The notes beneath the pieces are model-generated. The model saw nothing but the letters and a program-made list of their open reading frames with translations, ran no database searches and was not told where the DNA came from. A stretch of DNA of 64,000 nucleotides from positions 34,925,851 to 34,989,850 of the forward strand of contig JAKTNV010000001.1 of the NCBI GenBank assembly GCA_022747635.1, read 5' to 3'. Each line of letters opens with the position of its first letter. Position 1 is the first letter of the stretch. The translations under genes were made by a program, and so were the position numbers. The stretch comes from Hetaerina americana (Eukaryota > Arthropoda > Insecta > Odonata > Calopterygidae). Below are positions 57,201 through 64,000 of the stretch, piece after piece.

Positions 57201-58020
57201 ATGCCAGATTGGCGTGTGACTTAAAAGAGGCTGTTGTCCCCAAACAATGCGTCCCAGATCGGGAAATTAAAAACGAAGTTACTCAATTTCACGGTCGGAG
57301 AACACGATGGAGATATGCCCATCCATCTGAATTTATTACAAATTGCTCGGAAATGAAAAAAAAACAAAGCATTCATTATTAGATAGGTACGGGCTTTTGC
57401 TTACGAGATAGGAACGAGCTCTCAACCAGGTTCATTGATCCATAAGGCTCTACCAAATACTCAAGACATGATACGATCGAAAATATCATTAATCCCGCTG
57501 CAATCTATATGGTAATGTTTATATACGACATGTCTTTGCGTCGCTGTGGACTCGTTGGCTTTTCGAGGGTCAACGGGATGATCGAAGGTTGTTTAGCAAC
57601 ACGTCTTTTTCTTTTATCATGCATGCGGTCCATCTCATGAGCAACCTTCACGAATGTTCGCTCATCAGAATCTCTCTGCTGTCGGTAGTGTACAAGCGGT
57701 CGATGCTGGACAGAAGTTGCGAAATAGGGTAAAACATAATCTAAGATATTTATGAAGCGGTATAAAATTTAAAATTGAAAATTTTCATTGAAATTAGTTA
57801 ACTACGTGGACCTTTAGTAGCACAGATGTTTTTATCCCAACGGATTCAATGACATTTCCCAGTTTCTCAATATTTAAAATTTGAGTCCAGAAATCTTTCA
57901 ACTATTCCGTGACAGAAACAATCTTAACTCAAATTGCCATGCTTTAATCGCTGGACCCGGATGCACGTGACGAATTGCATAAAGTAAACAGAATTGTGCA
58001 TTGCTAAAACGTAAACCTGG
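57201..58020. other. Intergenic sequence, nothing recognised
   Basis: Nothing recognised. Confidence 0.35.
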
Positions 58021-58257
58021 TCATATTTTGTTCATAATTGTGCCACCGTCGATGTAAACTTGCACAATATCACCGAAGTATAATTGTTTTCCGTCGCACT
58101 TGAGCGTGACGTGAATCTTTGGAACCTGTATTTCAATGGTAGACGCGCACTCCAAATTCAATACCCTCCGAAAGCGATATGCAGTTTTTTCTTCATTTCT
58201 GCTGTTAGGGATGTATAGTGTGCCGGCAGATGTGAGCTTCACGTCCCTTCCTGACGC
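58021..58257 (-). other. Unrecognised coding-like stretch, possibly a last exon
   Basis: The frame is open on the minus strand from the stop at about 58265 to the TGA at 58021, with no ATG near its start. Codon use is varied and the peptide looks protein-like: VLNLECASTIEIQVPKIHV and QLYFGDIVQVYIDGG. An acceptor-like CGTCAG lies just upstream in frame, which would fit a final exon. I do not recognise the protein. Confidence 0.3.
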
Positions 58258-59654
58258 TCAATCAAGTGGTCCTGAGGTGGGAGCTCCAGTAGTACTTCTG
58301 AATACACTGAAATCACTACTCCATGTCTCATCAGCCCTTCCCTAGCTAGCCATCCATTCGCGATGAGTTCGCCCGTGTCATCCCCTGTGCATATCAATTA
58401 CCCATGCACCCTCCTGCGTCCTGACTGCATCTCCACGGATACAATCTCCAATCCGACGTGAGTGTTGCGAGTGGTCGCGCCATTGGCCCGACCAGGTATG
58501 CTTTACTTCTCGAATCCCGCCCCCCTCTCGACCCCGCCCACCAAAATCCCATCCCGTTGGTACAAAGAGGTGTTGGCAATGACAATGATTTCCATGATTG
58601 GTCACCCGTTTTTTCCAGACAATTTTTCCCTCTTGTTTCCTGAAACTTTTTCTCTTGACATTTTGAAACGGATTTCATTTTTTACCATTTTGACTAGTGT
58701 GAATTATTAATGTTAGTGATATTTAAATGAATTCCGTCAGCTTTCGGCATCCGTGAGGGTTATGTTTGGAAATGGCATCCGCTGCGGGTCACACAGTGTA
58801 TTACCGTGCGGTAAGCAATAGCTGGTGTTCCCAGGTGCAGATTCCCATCTCGTACACAAGGAAGTTCATCATCAATTTTAATTTTTCACCGGAAATAATA
58901 TCGGAATTCGCTTTGGTTCTTGTTTTGTCACTGCAACTTCACTGCATTGTGTTGCATTTCTTAACCCAACGTGATCAGTTAATAGACAGAGCTAAGTCTG
59001 CAGTGCCTTTTCCTTCCAGTTTGTTTCCCCTGCAATTTGGTTGCCACGTAAATAGCAGTTTAAACAGAGGCATTTATTTGCTTGAATAACCAATTCTGCC
59101 ATTTTTAAATGAAGGCCATTAAGGATTTTCAAAAATTTACCCTATCCTGCTGCATATTTTAATAATAAATATAAAACATGAACAATTTCCGTTAGATTTA
59201 TTTATATAACTACCTTTTACATATTGCCGAGCGACCATATGAAACTTAGATGAACAGCAAAGTTTCTCCGATGCTTACGTCGGCATCTTCAAGATACAAG
59301 TCACTTATAACCGGGCTTTCAGACAAAATGGGTCGGTGAAATGTCATTTCATGAAATTACGCGAGATTTACCGAAATATAAAATAAAGTTTTCAGAACAG
59401 TTGCTATCAGTAACTTACGCTGATTTCCCCATGTTATTGGCATTCGCAAGCCTTTCACCCAACCCTTCGGTAGAATAAAACTTCCTTTTGGTTACACCTT
59501 TCAAAAATGATGACTGATATTGATGTAATTTGGTATACTGAATAAATTACATTAAAATCACTGGTGTTATTACGTACTGTAGATTGCTCTTGTAATTCGA
59601 TTTATTTTTTATGGAATTGACCTTTTTTACAAACAATACCGAAATTTGTATAAT
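58258..59654. other. Intergenic or intronic sequence
   Basis: A GC-richer patch lies at 58380-58620. A 107-codon plus-strand frame at 58766-59089 has no recognisable domain. Confidence 0.3.
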
Positions 59655-60163
59655 ATTTCAGTATTTTTGGTGAATAATTTTTACATATTGATTATAATTG
59701 ACTGGAATCGGTTTTAGCTTTGCGCCCTTGATTTTGCTGTCCGGAGAAACCACATCTTTTTTCATGTTACACCAAATCCGCGACGTGGAGGTCGACTGCA
59801 TCAACAAGATAAGTAAGCCCGGGAGCAAAGGATGTCTCATTTCTGACAAAACCCTCACGGTATGGTCCAGTTGAGGGCGCTAGACACGGTCCGCCCCAAG
59901 GAGCTGTTGCATTTTTCTGTGCGGGCCAAATCTTTGATTGCTGACGGTTGCCGGCGACCCAAATCAATGAATGAGCCTTCGCAGATCTCTGGGGCTGGAC
60001 CCTGAATGAGGGTGACTACCGCGTAACTTTTCGATCCCTTTAAAGCTTCGGGTGAAATGCATACGATGTTGTCCAACCTCACCGCCTTTGACTGGAGGGA
60101 CACGTCGGCTTTCGCCGAGGAGACGCTGACGTACCCCTCGGTGTCATAAACGTCAAATGCCAT
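59655..60163 (-). pseudogene. Unrecognised coding-like sequence running through three frames
   Basis: The first frame starts at an ATG at 60163 in a good context (GTGGAATGG) and runs 102 codons to 59855, with GYVSVSSAKADVSLQSKAVR, SYAVVTLIQGPAPEICEGSF and a C-terminal NWTIP. Coding-like codon use then continues in a second frame (EGFVRNETSFAPGLTYLVDA, stop near 59767) and a third (MKKDVVSPDSKIKGAKL, stop at 59658). This pattern suggests either a decayed gene with two frameshifts or a real first exon whose donor (ACCGTGAGG) lies at the end of frame one. No domain, signal peptide or membrane segment was recognised, so its origin remains open. Confidence 0.35.
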
Positions 60164-61680
60164 TCCACCCGTCGATCATCGGACGAAAAGCTCCGTGTCA
60201 GTCCCTCACAATTGCGCCCACATTATCCGCCCCCTTTCAGCTGTCCTCCAGCTAATAGGAAGATGGGAGAGGGACCTCTCTCACAGGGCCCGCCACTCCT
60301 TTGGCGCGACCCTTTGCCATTTTTTTCTCTCCGACCTTCCCCCGCCCCCTCCCCCATGTCTCTTTCTCACTCAATTCTCATCCCCGTTCCATGTGCGCCT
60401 TGTCGATGTCCGCCGCTGTCAATATTTAAACCGTTAGCTGAGGTGACCAGGAGGAGGGAGCAGGACGTGGAGGTGGTGGTGGAGGAGGATTGGTTGGGGT
60501 GTGGAGGAGGTGGTGGTGGAGGAGTCGGTGGAAGCTGTGGAGGAGGAAGTGGTGGTGGAGGAGGAGGAGATTGTGGAGGAGTGGTGATCGAGGGGTCGTC
60601 GTCCGCGTGTGTGGTGGGCCGGGGGCAGCAGCGGTGGACTGGGGGCGGTGGACGGGGGGCAGATACGCTGGGCGTAGGGCCTTTCGAGCCCCTATCGTGA
60701 TCGGGGGCCCTGATTATGTATATATAAACAATATAAACATATATATACACCCACCTCTCAGTAAATTCAAGCATAAAGATTAACTACGGACGATTGAAAA
60801 GGAGGAGAAGAGAAAAAATATTGCTCAGATTGGAGAGTGAACTGTGAATACGCTTTAAGAGGAAGGAGCAAGGAAGGGAGAGACATCATCGAAAGCAACG
60901 ACAAATTTTAGATAAATCATAAGTTTTTTTTTGGTCCAGACGAAATCACAAGGGATCGAGAGAAAGAAAAAATAAAGCATAAAAAGAGAGAAGCTAGTGT
61001 GTGATCCCGCGTGTTGCTGTTTCCGTGTGCTCTTTTAGTGTGGAAACGGGGGTGGGAGGAGAAGAAGTTTGGGCGGGGGAAGAAGGAATCAAGCAAGCAA
61101 AAACCAAAACACAAAACAAAAGGATTGAGAGAGGAGGAGGGAAGGGTTGTTTCCATCTCCATCACCATATTTTTTTCTCGCAAACGTTATCAGAGGAGGT
61201 GAGGGTGGGAGGAGGTGGAGGAGTCGGGGTGGGTCCTTCGTGCCCATCCCCTTCGGCTGTCAAATATGAGCTGGATATTCTCCGTTCCAGGTGAGTGGAC
61301 GGGGAGGAGGCTGTACTAGAAGGCTCGTTTTGGGCGGGAGGGGGGGCGAGGACCGGGAGCAGGGGGGTGTGCGATGGAAAAGCGGGGTTCGGGGGTGTTT
61401 TGCGAAGGGGAGAGCGGGTGGGAGGAATTGCCGCCGTTGATCGCACCCGTGAGTCACGACGTTCCCCTGGGGGACGGAAGTCCGGAGGAGGAGCCGGAGG
61501 AGGGTGCGTATGTGACGCGATGTCATACGGGGAGGAGGGGACGTGAGGTTATTATTTTTCCAAGCGGGGAAAAGTTCCTCCCTTCGTCGGGGACGAGCTA
61601 GCGAGTGGGAGTTGGACGGATCGCGGTTCTCTGCCAGCACGCACCTCAAAAGGCTCAATTAAAGGTACGGCCTGTAGGGT
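60164..61680 (+). promoter_or_regulatory. GC-rich candidate promoter and 5' exon region
   Basis: The sequence is CpG-containing near 60190-60430, with GGGGGCGG on the minus strand. GGA/GGT triplet-rich sequence follows at 60450-60660, then further G-rich stretches at 61190-61420. The minus-strand frame at 60163 and a plus-strand donor at 61291 point away from each other, so a bidirectional promoter is possible. Glycine-rich and proline-rich frames over the triplet tract are composition artefacts. Confidence 0.3.
61265..61290 (+). other. Candidate first coding exon end with strong donor
   Basis: ATGAGCTGGATATTCTCCGT and then TCCAG precede GTGAGTGG, a near-consensus splice donor. The ATG has A at -3. 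The exon would contribute MSWIFSVP plus a split codon. Upstream sequence would then be 5' untranslated. No following exon could be found. Confidence 0.3.
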
Positions 61681-63555
61681 TGCCACCTCTTCGACTCACT
61701 TGCGGAATTTTCGATGAGCGTTTAGAGACGCTCTTTCTGTTCATCGGTAGACACGAGGGCATATAATACGGTGATGAGAAGTCCAGAAGCGAGGAAGGAG
61801 GACTCTAAATATGTCCCAACCAACGGTGAGAGTCGGTTTACACGTGTAATCATGGAGAAAGTTCCAGTGTAATTCCGTTGGAAAATAATCGAGTCATTTA
61901 GCCATGTGCAACTGCTCCAAGGAGCACATGACATGGCGAGGGAACTCGTCGAAGTTTTTGCCTAAGAAACATAGATTATTGATGTATTATAAAATAATTA
62001 TAATAGTATATTAAAATAATTTTCAAACATTTTCCGTGTCGTTTCCCTAAGGAGAATCTGTTCATAAATGGCATTCTCCTTTTAAAAAACTCTTGAGCGC
62101 TGCGGCAAAGTTTTAGTGACACGTAACTTTTCACTGAAAATGTATCCCCAAATTAATAGCAAAACGGGTGGAGAGGAGGAAAATTTCACTGAAAAAAGAA
62201 ACTTGGGGATTGGTTTGTGAGATGATGCTAAATCTCGAGGCATCAGCGTTTGGCGGGACCCCCAATCACGGACCTTCGATTCAGTCGATCGGTCTACGAT
62301 AGATGAACCATACACCAAAAGAGATGGGACGTGCCCGGGCATCGTTCAAGTTTTGAATGAGAATGCGGAGGACGTCAGCTGTTGCTCCGTTTATAATTTT
62401 GCGATCCTCTTACCTTTTTTCATTTTGAAGCTCCGCACATATTTGCCGGCTCCGTTGAACTCGTTTCTTCCCCATACAAGAATGCCCTTGAAAGGTAAGA
62501 TCGTTCAGACTGTAATGGGAGCCAAAATAGAATCAATCGGCTCGTTTAAAAAATTTGCGAGACGAGTTCAGTATGAAAACTGGGAGACATGCTTAAAATG
62601 TTCCCATCTCTTTGAAAGAGGGAAAAGAAAGAACCAGAATATATATTAAACCGTTTGGCCCCCGTCGTCATGGGTATGTGGACACTGGTGATCATCGGTG
62701 CAAAATTCGTTGGATGCGTGGTTGTGAAATTCTTAACGTCTTGTCCACATAGGTGGCAAACCCTTTTGTGACAGGCAGCTATCATTAATGAGTAGTGGGG
62801 TAGAGGCTATCGAACAAAGCTCTGTGACGGGAAAAACTGCACCAAAGTGCCCCGAGAGCCCTTTCAACCATGACTTCTCTCGACAAGGCGAAGTGGCTCT
62901 AGTTATTTTGGCCTCAGAATTCCTCCTATCATCCTCGCTGCACATTTGCGTGCGATTTTAGGAAATCGATATTATTTTCAAATGAAAGTGCATGGATAAC
63001 TGCGCAATCAGTAATCAGATTGATAAATAAGCCATAAATCATAATGATACGAAGCAATTGTTTGATTAAACATTATTTCCAATAAAATAATGCAAATAAT
63101 AAAAATAGCATTTATTCATACGATAAAAATTTTTGAGCGAGGTCTTTAAACCGTAACTGAGGAGCCATTCTAGCATTTTTTCTATGAATTGCTCTGTTAA
63201 TAATCATTTAATGAAACATATTTTTAATTAAAAAAATAATAGAAACAATCAATATGCTTCGTAAAATATTGAAGAAAAAATTTAGCCTAAACTACGAAGT
63301 TCACCTCAGTTTCTTTGCTTTGGATCCGTGAATGAGTGAATATGCATAGTTTACAGATCGAATTACATGTTTCATTTCGCAAGAATCATAATGGCAGAAC
63401 ATCATATCGCTTTGCGCCAAGAAGTGAAAATTATTTTGCGGCATGAAATAATAAAAATCTTAAAAATACATATCATTATATGCGTTTTACAATTTTGTTG
63501 AATAGAACTTCTCCGGGCGTGCTTAAAAAACTATGAACTAAAAGGACAGAAAAAG
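61681..63555. other. Intergenic sequence, mostly AT-rich
   Basis: No gene or repeat family was recognised. A 98-codon frame at 62353-62649 lacks motifs. Confidence 0.35.
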
Positions 63556-64000
63556 GTGTCAGTGGCGTATAACCATCGGATTCACGCAGGCAGAGCTTTG
63601 AGGACCTCGCCCAATCAGTTGGGTCCGATCCTGTCCAACTCCCGCTTAGGGGTATTCAAACTCATCGGTCCCGCTTGTTTCGCGGCCGCTTCTCCCGTCC
63701 GTCCTCCGACGTTCCCTCATATCAGGCGGCATTTCTCTCACCCCCCGCGCCCCCCCCACCCCATCCCCCCACGCCACCTTTCCCTCCCGCGCCACCCCAC
63801 AGTCGCCCCCCCCACAAAATTTTCTTCGTTTTCGATATGTCTGGATTGCGCTTTTCTGCACAAATGCTGCCCACATGTTTTGTTTGAACAAACTTTCCTA
63901 TTAAATGCACCATTCTTCTTTAGCTCTCTCTCTCTCTATCTTTTTCCGTCTGTCTCACATATTAATTTCTTTCCACCCTCCTCCTGATAATGCCACCGTT
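63556..64000. other. C-rich segment at window end
   Basis: C runs at 63735-63815 and a (CT)n tract at 63923-63938 give proline- and serine-rich frames on the plus strand and glycine-rich frames on the minus strand. No gene is called; the segment may continue beyond the window. Confidence 0.3.

Noticed and set aside
60212..60700. 162-codon glycine-rich protein
   Set aside because: Glycine runs arise from the GGA/GGT tract; the reverse strand gives an equally open proline-rich frame.

Overview
The window looks like nuclear DNA of an arthropod, most likely an insect. Three things point there: an AT-rich background, several mariner families with TA target duplications, and a dense mix of LINE, Penelope-like, SINE and palindromic repeats plus long (TG)n and (TA)n tracts. 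No intact multi-exon host gene could be recognised. I cannot name the species from the sequence.

Layout. Positions 1-8750 hold SINE copies in AT-rich DNA and one GC-rich segment. Positions 8780-12360 are a nest of elements. A decayed LINE reverse transcriptase on the minus strand is split twice: by a 5'-truncated Penelope-like element (PLE) with a 12-bp target duplication, and by a 753-bp mariner derivative with a TA duplication. The C-terminal end of a second LINE follows on the plus strand. Positions 13000-22500 alternate GC-rich CpG islets with a mariner deletion derivative (15759-16314), a palindromic PLE-like element (16666-16875), a mariner fossil, a LINE fragment and a SINE. Positions 22500-27400 look empty. 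Positions 27400-44100 are again repeat-rich: SINEs, a perfect 120-bp-arm palindrome, a second copy of the 753-bp mariner derivative, a decayed 1.28-kb mariner, a 101-bp mariner MITE, two further palindromic elements and a 1317-bp mariner with one frameshift. Positions 46800-51800 and 56800-61700 are GC-rich, with candidate promoters or first exons and a few coding-like stretches I cannot identify.

The most interesting signal is a set of short elements at 16666-16875, 31442-31718, 38676-38874 and 40377-40551. Each has a one-sided lead of about 30 nt followed by a long inverted repeat. Target duplications of 11-16 bp are visible for three of them. In three of the four a CTGANGA-N-hairpin-GAAAY motif lies at the palindrome axis or inside its arms, and the same motif lies downstream of the GIY-YIG reading frame of the PLE at 9335-9963. 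I read them as snap-back copies of PLE-type terminal modules. The motif resembles a hammerhead ribozyme core but has one extra nucleotide and no clear stems I and III, so ribozyme identity is not claimed.

The mobile elements do not form a pathway with each other. They are layers of independent insertion. Host coding content, if any, is limited to possible 5' exons in the GC-rich blocks.
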